The notes below the pieces were generated by a model. It saw only the letters and a list, made by a program, of their open reading frames with translations, ran no database searches and was not told the DNA's origin. From a candidate division LCP-89 bacterium B3_LCP (lineage in GTDB: Bacteria; Electryoneota; B3-LCP), in NCBI GenBank assembly GCA_005223185.1, contig NJBN01000013.1, positions 1 through 64,000 on the forward strand: 64,000 bases of DNA, given 5' to 3'. Position numbers and translations under genes: made by a program. Positions 20,473 to 30,189 of the stretch are shown in pieces (the stretch's first letter is position 1; each line of letters opens with the position of its first letter).

Positions 20473-22125
20473 TTACTTGAGCAGCACCATCTTGCCTGTA
20501 TTTGTAAACTCACCTGCAGTCAGCCTGTACAGGTACACTCCGGAAGAGAGATCTGAGCCATCGAACATCACTTCATGCACCCCCGCATCCCGCCAGGCGT
20601 TGACGAGTTCTGTTACCAGGCGACCGGAGATGTCATAGACAGATAGGTTTACGAGACTTGCAGCTTGCAGCTTGTAACTAAGAACTGTCTTTGGATTAAA
20701 GGGATTGGGATAAGCGGAACCCAACGCTATTTCAGCAGGAAGATTCGCAGTTTCTTCCACCGCATCTACGAAAGATTCTCCCCAGCATTCCCATCCGGTT
20801 ATGGCTATACCGTCTCCGGTTGCCAATTTCTCGAAATCGAAGTGATCTTCATTCCAGATTATATCAGGATATATACCAACATATGCGTCATAGGTGTACA
20901 TACCCGCTGGTGCGTTAGCAGGTACAACCTGTGTGCGGTCGCGATTGGCGGAAAATCCAGGATCAAAGTTGAGATCGATCGGCCCAATCAGAGGTCCGAA
21001 TTCCACTGTATTCGGCAGAGTAACCATAGTCCAGACATTGAAACTTACAGGCGAAGTCTCATTATTGGTAACTGCTATATTGAAATCGAAGCTGCCGCCA
21101 GTGGCAGGAATTACAATAGGCGGGCTAGTGTGAGTCAGCGAAACTGTGACGTCCCAGGGAACGATTTCACCATAGTTGAGAATCGTACCGTTATCACCTA
21201 CCACCCAGCCGTTGTCAGTGTTAACGAAACTCACCCCTGTAAGGTTTTCGGTTGTCCCGCTTGATTGAGGTTCCCAGGTGTTACCTGACCAATCAGTGTA
21301 AATGATAGTGCCGCCATCACCTACAGCCCATCCATAACTGTATGTAGCGAAAGAGATATCATTTAAATCGACACTAACACCGGTGTCTCTGATCTCCCAG
21401 TCATTTCCATTATTATAGGTTAAAAGGCCGATCCCGTTGTTACCAACAGCAAAGCCGGTGCTTCCGGTGTAGAAATCGATGGCATTGATGCTCTGATCTA
21501 CCCAGGCAACGGTCGTCCAACCCTGGCCTTGATTTTCTGTACGAACTATAGCTCCATTTCCATTCCAGATAGAAACGGCGGCTACACCAGTAGTTTCATT
21601 GAAGAAATGAATATCATTTACGGTGCCTTCGTTATATGAACCCTGATAATACACATAAAAAGCAACGTCCTGTTGAGTCTGCCAGCCGTCGGTGGTGAAA
21701 CTCATCAGAGGTTGGAAGATGGTGTTGACTCCAGCAACGAAAGCTGCCTGTTCATTCACCTGGTGAGCTCCATAATAGGTGATCATCCAGCCATTCTGTT
21801 GTTCCTGCCAGGTAGATCCACCATCAGTAGTGTGGATAATCGCGCCGCCTGATCCTGTCATCACTCCGATGTTGTCATCATAAAATGAGACTGCTTCATA
21901 GAAGGCTGTGGGGGCCGTTTGCGTATTCCATGTAAGTCCGCCATCAATAGAATGAAGGACAACACCAAAATCTCCGACAGTCGTTATGGAACTTGTCGAT
22001 GGAGCGGAGATGCTATTCAAATTTTCGGCCGTTCCACTTGTCTGCGGCATCCAGCCGTTTTGCGCCTGGACAGAACTGACAATTAAGAAAACCAGGACTA
22101 TAGCGATACTACTTAGTACTTTCAT
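20473..22125 (-). CDS. YCF48/BNR-type beta-propeller secreted protein with ~110-aa accessory domain and CTD
   Basis: VVLHSIDGGLTWNTQ, IIHTTDGGSTWQEQ, AVGNNGIGLLTYNNGNDWE repeats; C-term YPNPFNPKTVLSYKLQ..GKMVLLK. Confidence 0.88.
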   Translation of the reverse strand: MKVLSSIAIVLVFLIVSSVQAQNGWMPQTSGTAENLNSISAPSTSSITTVGDFGVVLHSIDGGLTWNTQTAPTAFYEAVSFYDDNIGVMTGSGGAIIHTTDGGSTWQEQQNGWMITYYGAHQVNEQAAFVAGVNTIFQPLMSFTTDGWQTQQDVAFYVYYQGSYNEGTVNDIHFFNETTGVAAVSIWNGNGAIVRTENQGQGWTTVAWVDQSINAIDFYTGSTGFAVGNNGIGLLTYNNGNDWEIRDTGVSVDLNDISFATYSYGWAVGDGGTIIYTDWSGNTWEPQSSGTTENLTGVSFVNTDNGWVVGDNGTILNYGEIVPWDVTVSLTHTSPPIVIPATGGSFDFNIAVTNNETSPVSFNVWTMVTLPNTVEFGPLIGPIDLNFDPGFSANRDRTQVVPANAPAGMYTYDAYVGIYPDIIWNEDHFDFEKLATGDGIAITGWECWGESFVDAVEETANLPAEIALGSAYPNPFNPKTVLSYKLQAASLVNLSVYDISGRLVTELVNAWRDAGVHEVMFDGSDLSSGVYLYRLTAGEFTNTGKMVLLK

Positions 22126-22312
22126 TTAACTCTCCTTGTGCAACTTCTTTTATTGTGATTTATAGAATTCCGGGATATGGATATTGTCTATTTCCTCAAA
22201 TCATACTATCTCATAATCTGAATTTATGGCGCAATGAACCTTATTAATATACACAATATTGTCTGGTTTGTCAAGTGATTTGTTTTTCAGGGGAAAATTG
22301 TGATAAGAAAAG

Positions 22313-22337
22313 GGCGGGGGAAGCACCCCCACCCTAC
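22313..22337 (-). repeat. REP-like hairpin GTAG-GGTGGGGG-tgctt-CCCCCGCC (one mismatch)
   Basis: Nearly identical to the copy at 3941-3965. Confidence 0.72.
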
Positions 22338-22416
22338 GGTTATCGGTTTGCGATTGGGTGGCATGTTTCTGGTCTTGCTTTAGCGGGAACGAAACATGTC
22401 TTTATTATCAACTCGA

Positions 22417-24291
22417 CTACTTCATCAGCACCATCTTGCCTGTATTTGTAAACTCACCTGCAGTCAGCCTGTACAGGTACACTCCGGAAGAGAGATCTGA
22501 GCCATCGAACGCCACTTCATGCACACCCGCATCCCGCCAGGCGTTGACCAGCTCTGCAACTAAGCGACCGGAAATGTCATAAACCGAAAGGTTCACGATA
22601 CTTGCATCTTGCATCTGGAATCTGATCACTGTGGCGGGGTTGAAGGGATTTGGAGTGCAGGGATGAAGGATGAAGGATGAAGGATGAGAAGACTGTGCCG
22701 TTTCACCCGGAAATGGCTCGCCGGTGCAGAACCAGCCTGTGGGGTTTATCAAGAGGCCGTCACCAGTGGTACCCTCTTTGGTGAAGGTGAAGGAGTCAGT
22801 ATCGACCGCTATCCATGGATAAGTACCGACTGATCCCAAGACAATATATTCTCCGCCAGGAGCATCTCCAGGCACAGATAGCGATCTATCGCGATCTATT
22901 GAGGTTTCCCCCGGCAATGTAAGGTCATAAACCGGTCCAAGTACGGGAAATTGGATTCCAGCAGGAATTTCTACATTCACCCAAACATCAAATGTTACCG
23001 GTGAACTCCCAATATTTGTTATTTCTATATTGTAGTCGAATGATCCACCATTAGCCGGAATGATGATGGGTGGATTATAGGGGGTAAGGGATACGGGTAG
23101 CTGCCCGGATTCAGCCTCCAGGCGAATCAAATAGACATCAGACAAACCGGCGCCATAGGATTCAGTCCCTCCCACGACAATATACCCCCCATCCGATGTC
23201 TGTTGAATGCATTCTCCCACATCATTACTAGTTCCACCGAGAGTTTGCGTCCACATTATATACCCGTCAGCGTCAGTCTTTATCAAACGGACATCTAAAT
23301 CACTCGAGATTCCTATATATCCGGCGGCTATATATCCCGAATCGGATGTTTGCCAAATGCTGTTGCCCGAACTTGAGGCGTTTGGAATACTAGGAGGGTC
23401 GTCTCCTCGTGTCCACGTTGTATCCCCGTCAGCGTCAACGAGCCACATCCATAACAACCAATCTTCAAAAGAATGTTCTCCTACAAGGATCCATCCATGC
23501 GGAAACGGATGCAAGGGCAAGGACTTCTGAAGGTCGTTGGCTTGATCCCAACCGCTGTCCCCGTAGGTCTGAGACCACTGTTCAATACCATTCGCATCCG
23601 TCTTTATCAAATAGGCATCAGCAGAACCGGCGCCATAGGATTCAGTCATTCCGGCTATGATATATTCCCCATCCAAATTCTGTTGAACGCCGTTGCCCAT
23701 ATCAGGACTCGTTCCACCGAAAGTTCGCGTCCACATGGTATTCCCGTTGGCGTCAGTCTTTATCAAATAAACATCCCAATCACCGGCGCCGTAGGATTGA
23801 GTCTTTCCGGCGATGATATACCCTCCGTCCGTTGTCTGCTTAACACTCTTGCCCCAATCATCATTGCCTCCCCCGAAGGTCTGAGACCACTGTTCATAGC
23901 CGCTGGAGTCCGTCTTGATCAAATAGACATCATTATAACCGGCGCCATAGGAACAAGTATATCCGGCGATGATATATCCCCCGTCCGAAGTCTGTTGAAC
24001 GCTTTCGCCGCTATCATAATTGCTTCCCCCGAAGGTCTGATACCACTGTTCATTGCCGTCTCCGTCGGTCTTTATCAAATAGACATCAGAAGAATCAGCG
24101 CCATAGGAAGAAGTTAGTCCGGCGATGATATACCCCCCGTCAGTTGTCTGCTGAACGCTGTAGCCGTAATCATAACTGCTTCCGCCGAAGGTTCTGGTCC
24201 ACAGCGTATCAGGCTGGGCGTGAACGGCTACTGTCATCAGGGTAATCGCAGCAATAGCGAATGACAAAGCTGTAAGGATTCTTGCTTTCAT
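22417..24291 (-). CDS. Secreted propeller-repeat protein (TFGG..DGGYIIAG repeats) with accessory domain and CTD
   Basis: 624 aa; repeats homologous to 6304..10620; CTD nearly identical to that of 20473..22125. Confidence 0.9.
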   Translation of the reverse strand: MKARILTALSFAIAAITLMTVAVHAQPDTLWTRTFGGSSYDYGYSVQQTTDGGYIIAGLTSSYGADSSDVYLIKTDGDGNEQWYQTFGGSNYDSGESVQQTSDGGYIIAGYTCSYGAGYNDVYLIKTDSSGYEQWSQTFGGGNDDWGKSVKQTTDGGYIIAGKTQSYGAGDWDVYLIKTDANGNTMWTRTFGGTSPDMGNGVQQNLDGEYIIAGMTESYGAGSADAYLIKTDANGIEQWSQTYGDSGWDQANDLQKSLPLHPFPHGWILVGEHSFEDWLLWMWLVDADGDTTWTRGDDPPSIPNASSSGNSIWQTSDSGYIAAGYIGISSDLDVRLIKTDADGYIMWTQTLGGTSNDVGECIQQTSDGGYIVVGGTESYGAGLSDVYLIRLEAESGQLPVSLTPYNPPIIIPANGGSFDYNIEITNIGSSPVTFDVWVNVEIPAGIQFPVLGPVYDLTLPGETSIDRDRSLSVPGDAPGGEYIVLGSVGTYPWIAVDTDSFTFTKEGTTGDGLLINPTGWFCTGEPFPGETAQSSHPSSFILHPCTPNPFNPATVIRFQMQDASIVNLSVYDISGRLVAELVNAWRDAGVHEVAFDGSDLSSGVYLYRLTAGEFTNTGKMVLMK

Positions 24292-24309
24292 GGTAATCTC
24301 CTTTTTAAA

Positions 24310-24470
24310 TTAACTTAAATTTAGCCATCGATAAAAACCAAAAAGGCACAATTGGATCCACCTCACCTCAGAGTGTGATCCCACTGTGCCTTCGTTAAGC
24401 AGGCTTTTAATCTTTCTCGGCAAGTCGACCCACACCCCTGTATAGGTTTCTCCTTACCGCGTTAACCGTA
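24310..24470 (-). other. Putative structured 5' leader RNA of unknown class
   Basis: Minus-strand stems AAGGCACA..TGTGCCTT with inner GGATC..GATCC, GGTAAG..CTTGCC; lies between a terminator (24549-24583) and the start at 24291. Confidence 0.4.
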
Positions 24471-24548
24471 GAATTTTATAAAATTAATTGCGGTGTTGTT
24501 TCTTGAACATACAATGTACGAAATATTTCAATAAAAGTCAAGTTAAAT

Positions 24549-24583
24549 AAAAGGGGCTGTCCCAAAAGGGTCAGCCTCTTTTA
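24549..24583 (-). terminator. Rho-independent terminator of 24590..26212
   Basis: AAAAGAGGCTG..CAGCCCCTTTTATTT on minus strand. Confidence 0.75.
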
Positions 24584-24589
24584 TAGTTG

Positions 24590-26212
24590 TTATTTCAGTA
24601 AAACGATCTTCTGTGTAGCGCAGGAGGAGCTCGTTTTCAGCCAAGCGAGGTAAATGCCGGAAACAAGATCAGACCCATCGAACATCACCTCATGCATACC
24701 CGCATCCCGCCAGCCGTTGACTAACTCTGTTACTAAACGACCGGAAATGTCATAGACCTTCAGATCCACCAGACTCGAAACTCGCAACTCGAAACTAAGA
24801 ACTGTCTTTGGATTGAAGGGATTGGGGTATGCACCATGCAATTCAAAATCACCTGAAAGCGTGGCTTTATTGTTGTGGGTAGTTGAACCGCTAAATACTT
24901 CTCCCCAGGTAGTCCATTCATTAAGAGCCATGTTACCATCCATACTGCCCAGTTTCTCGAAATCGAAGTGATCTTCGTCCCAGATATCGTTCGGGTAGAT
25001 ACCAACATACCCGTCATAGGTATAGGATCCCGCAGGAGCACCCGAGGGTACAGCTTGAGACCGGTCACGATCGGGATTTGCACCAGGCGCTAAACAGAAA
25101 TCAGTGACATTTATAATGGGGCCATATTCGGTTCCATTGGGTAACGTAACCATCGTCCAGATATCCACAATTTCTGTGCTCGTTCCTATGTTGTTGGCAG
25201 CGATATTGAAGTCGAATGAACCTCCACCAGCAGGAATCTGAATCGGTGGGTTGAAAGGTGTCAAGGTAACCTGAATAGGCGTGCTTTCCAGATAGTCTAT
25301 ATCCATATACACTGGCAGATGGTCGGTAGCCAGATGCAGAGCGTCAGCCACATTTTGCGGCACAGCGAGGTTAGGCGGATCGTTGATAGCCTGGTTGAAA
25401 TGTTGACCGTCATTGCCATAGGGGGTGTAACTGCCATCAACATATTCCCAATCAGAGCCATCCATAAGCTGGGGTGTCGTGAGAACGAAATCGAATCTGT
25501 CATCCAATCCACCGGTTGCACCACCACCAAAGGACGTCACTCTTGTCGATTGTGTATGAATTGAAGCAAAAGCTGCGTTGTCATGCCAGCTCCCGGGCGT
25601 ATCTATGGGATCGATAAACAGTGAGTCGGTCAGCAAAGCCTGATAACCGGGTTCATCACTGTAATAAAAATTAAGATCTCCGGCGAGAATCAGATTATTC
25701 CCAACAAGTGGATTAAGATTCAGCCAATCTATGAATGATTCGCATTCCAATAACCGTCTGTTTTCATTGGTTGATCCCTGCGACGCCTTGAGATGATTAG
25801 TCGCTATGAAAAGGTTCGGTCGGGAACCGCTGCCTATGTACTCCAACTCATAGATCTCCCAGTTACGTAGATCGGTTAGAACCGTGTAGATATCTACCAG
25901 ATCGAAGAGATCCTGTTTATAATACAGCATGTATTCGCTGGTGCCATAGTTAACCCAATCAGCGCGATCAAAGACAGAGGTATCGAGGACGCCTTCGAAA
26001 AATTGCTGCGAGCCCGCATCGCTCAGCATCTCCTGACAGACTAACAGATCAGGTTGTACCTGATCTAAAACTGTCTGAAAATGGGCAATCCGTTCAGTCC
26101 CGGTACTCCCGGGGAAATTCAGTACGTTATAACTGCATATTCGAATTTGAGCTGAAATGGATATCGCGAACAACGCGATAATCATTAAGGAGTAGGTCGT
26201 TTTCTTAAGCAT
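24590..26212 (-). CDS. Endonuclease/exonuclease/phosphatase family secreted protein with accessory domain and CTD
   Basis: IRICSYNVLNFPGSTGTERIAHFQTVLDQVQPDLLVCQEM..GDLNFYYSDEPG..DHLPVYMDI. Confidence 0.9.
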   Translation of the reverse strand: MLKKTTYSLMIIALFAISISAQIRICSYNVLNFPGSTGTERIAHFQTVLDQVQPDLLVCQEMLSDAGSQQFFEGVLDTSVFDRADWVNYGTSEYMLYYKQDLFDLVDIYTVLTDLRNWEIYELEYIGSGSRPNLFIATNHLKASQGSTNENRRLLECESFIDWLNLNPLVGNNLILAGDLNFYYSDEPGYQALLTDSLFIDPIDTPGSWHDNAAFASIHTQSTRVTSFGGGATGGLDDRFDFVLTTPQLMDGSDWEYVDGSYTPYGNDGQHFNQAINDPPNLAVPQNVADALHLATDHLPVYMDIDYLESTPIQVTLTPFNPPIQIPAGGGSFDFNIAANNIGTSTEIVDIWTMVTLPNGTEYGPIINVTDFCLAPGANPDRDRSQAVPSGAPAGSYTYDGYVGIYPNDIWDEDHFDFEKLGSMDGNMALNEWTTWGEVFSGSTTHNNKATLSGDFELHGAYPNPFNPKTVLSFELRVSSLVDLKVYDISGRLVTELVNGWRDAGMHEVMFDGSDLVSGIYLAWLKTSSSCATQKIVLLK

Positions 26213-26404
26213 TTTCTCTCATTCTTTCCTGTCATTAGTAATTATCATCGAGTTTACCGGTAGATATTTATCATTTCATGGTTTGCAATTCAGATATAGC
26301 AAAACAGACTATAATATAAGCATTTTTGATACAGAAGTCAATAGCTCGCCTGAAGAAAGTGAATTTTTTTCGTCTGATAATCCGTTGAATTTTGTAAACA
26401 GACA

Positions 26405-26440
26405 TAAAAAAGGCTGATTTTGACTGATCAGCCCTTTCTA
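26405..26440 (-). terminator. Rho-independent terminator of 26459..28408
   Basis: GGCTGAT..ATCAGCC followed by T-run on minus strand. Confidence 0.75.
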
Positions 26441-26458
26441 TACTGCTTTCAGTTAGAA

Positions 26459-28408
26459 TTATTTAAGCAACAGCATTTTACCAGTAATCTGCTGTTGATT
26501 TAGATCAAGTTTATATAGATAGATCCCTGAGGATAACTTTGAGCCATCAAAAGTCACCTCGTGCATGCCCGCATCCCGCCAACCGTTGACCAGTTCTTCA
26601 ACCTTCCGTCCCGAAACATCGTAAACTGCGAGATTGACCAGACTCGAAACTTGCAGCTCGAAACTGATAACCGTGCTCGGGTTGAAGGGATTGGGATGCA
26701 AGCCCGTAGCGATCTGCCCAGATCCGTTATCCGCAGTACCCTCGATAGTGATGGTATAGTAATCACTGTATGTCGTATTCTGATTGATGGAAGTATCCAC
26801 TGCCTTTACTCGAACTTCTATGACGTCTCCCGGCTGGATATTGCCCGTCGGTGTACCCCGATAGTACACAGCGAATGGCTCGATGAGCTCCATATCCACA
26901 TCGGTTTGTGGTAATCCATTTATCGAGTACTCCGCCGCCACCTCGCTGATCCAACGATTATCCAGAGCGTATGCTTTGAAGGGGAGGGGCCATGCGGATG
27001 CTTGTACACTGGCGAGCGGATCGAATTCAACCACGGGAGCTTCATTATCAGGTCCGACATGGAAGTGATGCGGATTGCCCGCACCGATAAAGGGATGGTT
27101 TTCTACTCTCCCAGATCCGTCTTCAGCTTCCAGGTAGTAATAAATATCCGTCCCATCGGGCTGTTGGGGAATTTCGCCATAGTAGTTGTCGTCACCGGTA
27201 AAAGTCATCGCTATAGGGCTGTAACTGCCTCCTTCCGTCTTCCACATGATAACTGGTGGAGCTATTAGCGCTTCATTGCTGTAAGGGTGGATGTCAGCTT
27301 CCAGATAGTAATCGCTGCCATCATTCTCAAGGTCATGAATGGGAATATGGACTATGCGCAGCATTCCTTGATCAGCCATTTCGTGCGTCCGGCAGTGAAG
27401 AGCATCCCCAGAACTGAACGTTTCATAGTAGAAACCGTGTACTTCATAACCAGGCATGGCTTCTTGAAACGTAACTAAAGCCAGGGAGTCGTTGGGACTA
27501 TTAAAATGCGGGACGAGGATTTTATTGTTCAAAAACAATGTGTTGGAGTAACCAGATCCTTGTATCCTCAGGATCTCATAGGGACGTCCATAAGCACTCA
27601 TCAAGGATTGCATTAATTCTACCATGGCTTCTCGAGTGGGATTGGGCGGATCCGTCTGAATCACTATTATCCTTCCTGGATCCAGGAATTTAGCCCAGGT
27701 ATCGATGTGAGCACCTACCATTTCTGTAATAATATTGCTGGTTATCCCCAAGTAGTCTTCGAATATTTGATCTATCTGCGCTACGGTCATTCCTGGATTT
27801 TCAACTAATATCCATTCCTCTTGTATAACTCTTTCAAATCCGTCCGTCATATAGTTTCCACCTTCAGTGGTCATTCCGGTGCCATATACCGGGATTCCCA
27901 ATGTATCTCCGACAAGCCGGGGTATATGATCAAAACCCCAATAGCCATGATCTATTATCCCCAGTTCATCATTTCCGTTAAAGATGTACCAGGGTCCGTA
28001 GTCCCTGGTATGCGGCCAGACAAAACCAGGGCCTGAAAACAGAAACGTACAATTCGACGTGTCCACTCCTGCAAGCACGTAATCTTCAAGTGCCTGCTCC
28101 ATCCATCTTTCATCCTTAACCACCGTCATCACTTCTATGTCTTCAGCCAGCTCCCTGACGAGGTGCATTGGTATCCAGAGAGGATAGGCAATTAAAACAC
28201 CCGTCGAGGGTTCCCACTCAGCTACTGGGATTATAGGTCCGGGTGGCGGGTCATCTGTCGGACCGGTAGGAAATGGTATCCGGTTCAACCGATCTTGAAA
28301 GAACTTCTCCTTGCTGAATTCTTCATTAGCATACGCGCCACTGATGATAAGCGAGATAGCTACAACACTAAGCAGTGTCAAGCTTAAAGAACTGAATGGA
28401 CTTCTCAT
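26459..28408 (-). CDS. Porphyromonas-type peptidylarginine deiminase family protein (paralog 3), secreted, with CTD
   Basis: HTRDYGPWYIFNGNDE, GGNYMTDGF, HIDTWAKFLDPGR, DALHCRTHEMADQGMLRIVHIPIHD. Confidence 0.92.
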   Translation of the reverse strand: MRSPFSSLSLTLLSVVAISLIISGAYANEEFSKEKFFQDRLNRIPFPTGPTDDPPPGPIIPVAEWEPSTGVLIAYPLWIPMHLVRELAEDIEVMTVVKDERWMEQALEDYVLAGVDTSNCTFLFSGPGFVWPHTRDYGPWYIFNGNDELGIIDHGYWGFDHIPRLVGDTLGIPVYGTGMTTEGGNYMTDGFERVIQEEWILVENPGMTVAQIDQIFEDYLGITSNIITEMVGAHIDTWAKFLDPGRIIVIQTDPPNPTREAMVELMQSLMSAYGRPYEILRIQGSGYSNTLFLNNKILVPHFNSPNDSLALVTFQEAMPGYEVHGFYYETFSSGDALHCRTHEMADQGMLRIVHIPIHDLENDGSDYYLEADIHPYSNEALIAPPVIMWKTEGGSYSPIAMTFTGDDNYYGEIPQQPDGTDIYYYLEAEDGSGRVENHPFIGAGNPHHFHVGPDNEAPVVEFDPLASVQASAWPLPFKAYALDNRWISEVAAEYSINGLPQTDVDMELIEPFAVYYRGTPTGNIQPGDVIEVRVKAVDTSINQNTTYSDYYTITIEGTADNGSGQIATGLHPNPFNPSTVISFELQVSSLVNLAVYDVSGRKVEELVNGWRDAGMHEVTFDGSKLSSGIYLYKLDLNQQQITGKMLLLK

Positions 28409-28463
28409 GATTATTTCTCCCTTATTGTCCTCATCAATGAATTTCTGTAGGCCTGTTCTGTAT

Positions 28464-29944
28464 TTACTTCATCAACACCATCTTCCCTATTCCTGTAGTC
28501 GGGGTCGTCCCTGACCCCGACGTTTCCAGGTGGTACAGATAAATCCCCGAAGCCAATCCTGACCCATCAAACGTAACTTCATGCACACCCGCATCCCGCC
28601 AGCCGTTAACCAACTCTGCTACTAAACAACCAGAAATGTCATAGACCGAAAGGTTCACCAGATTTGCATCTGGCAACTGGTAACTGATAGCTGTCAGAGG
28701 ATTGAAGGGGTTGGGATGGGCTTGAAGTAGAGAGAATCTTTCTGGAGTCACATCAGGAATCCGCACCAAAAACTCTTCGAATGGCTCGCCGCTGTTTAAC
28801 CATTGATCCACCCACTCGTTATCACCATCTGTACCCATTTTTTCGAAAGTAAAGCTGTCCTGATTGCAGACGTAGGTAGGGTAGGTTCCAACATAGCCGT
28901 GATAGACATAGATACCTGTCGGTGCCGCCCCTGGCACAGCTTGCACACGGTCACGACCGATTGTAAACCCTGGTGATAGAAATAGATTTACCGGTCCTAG
29001 TGTGGGACCGAACTGGGTACCATTTGGTAGAGTTACATCACACCAGGCATCTGCTTGTGACCCAGTTGTCCCAGGATTGGAAACCTCAATGTAGAAATCG
29101 AAGTTGCCCCCAACTGCAGGCAAAACTATAGGAGGCATATATGGTGTTAGGGTGATCATCATACAGGGGTTGGGAGTCAAAAGACAGCCGTGGTACTGTC
29201 CGTTCGGTGCTTCCCCCCAGCATACGATTTGACCGGCATTATTTATGTCCGATGCTGATTTGAGTGTCCAGCCTGAACCGGAAGGAATCAGAGTATTGAG
29301 ATCGGTCATTACTCCATCTTCCCAAACGAAAGCGTGCGTTATGTATCCTGGATCACCAGTTTGCGCCCAACCGACGATCTGCCTATCTCGTTAATTGTGC
29401 CAGCTGATGCAGCGTCCCCACCGAGATCTCCGAGATCAGTGAAAACGCTGTCTTCACATAACCAGGCTCGATGTTCACTCCCGGGACCCAGTGTAAAAGA
29501 ATAGCCTACTATTTGACCATCGTTGTTGATGTCAGAAGCTACGCTCCAATCGAGACCGGGACCTGATAATGTACCCAGATATGTCCATACACCATCTTCC
29601 CAGTAATAAGCATACTGGCTCTGATATTGACCGTTGGTGTATCCAACTACCTGGCTGAAATCATTCACACCGGTCGCGCCACTTACCAGATAACCGGTAG
29701 GCACCCCCAAATCTTGCATGATTCCATTTTCCCACAGGTAGGCATGCTGAGCACCACTGTAAATCGTTGATGAACCTGCTATTTGAGCTTCGTTATTTAT
29801 ATCACCGGCGCTGCTTGAGATTCCGCCGAGGGTTCCTAAGTCAGTAATGGTGTACATCTGCGCTAATGCAGTTGAATTCAATCCCTCGAACATCAGGTAG
29901 CATACAAAGAGCACAACGGTAGAAACAGATAAGAGATGTTTCAT
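28464..29944 (-). pseudogene. HAF-repeat extracellular protein with accessory domain and CTD, apparently frameshifted near 29380
   Basis: ORF 29339..29944 (DLGTLGGISSSAGDINNEAQIAG..) loses frame at TINEIG; other frame continues QIVGWAQTGDPGYITHAFVWEDGVMTDLNTLIPSG into ORF 28464..29309. Confidence 0.8.
28495..28520 (+). repeat. REP-like hairpin GTAG-TCGGGGTC-gtccct-GACCCCGA inside the CTD coding end
   Basis: Encodes SGSGTTPT in YHLETSGSGTTPTTGIGKMVLMK. Confidence 0.78.
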
Positions 29945-30131
29945 TGCTGGTCCCTTCTCATCTTAAATTTCTTGGCTTAATTGGGATAGATGTTTCTTAT
30001 ATCCAGTATTCCTGGATGAACTATCATAAGTTTACTATCCATGCCATTTATTTAATTAATATACGATATGTAAAACCTGAAGTCAAGAATTATTTTGACA
30101 TATGAAAAAAATAATTCTCTTGATAAGTAAA

Positions 30132-30157
30132 AGCGATCCCGATTATTCGGGATCGCT
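30132..30157 (-). terminator. Probable rho-independent terminator of 30190..32175
   Basis: AGCGATCCCGA-TTAT-TCGGGATCGCT, 11-bp perfect stem, T-rich 3' side on minus strand. Confidence 0.75.
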
Positions 30158-30189
30158 ACTTTCAAATTCTGATTTCTTACTTCTTGATT

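Noticed and set aside
23207-24117. + strand ORFs 23207..23530, 23409..23660, 23473..24117
   Set aside because: Antisense to a repetitive propeller gene; open frames follow from its codon periodicity.
24310-24470. c-di-GMP, TPP, SAM or cobalamin riboswitch
   Set aside because: None of the diagnostic core sequences I know were found; kept only as an unclassified structured leader.
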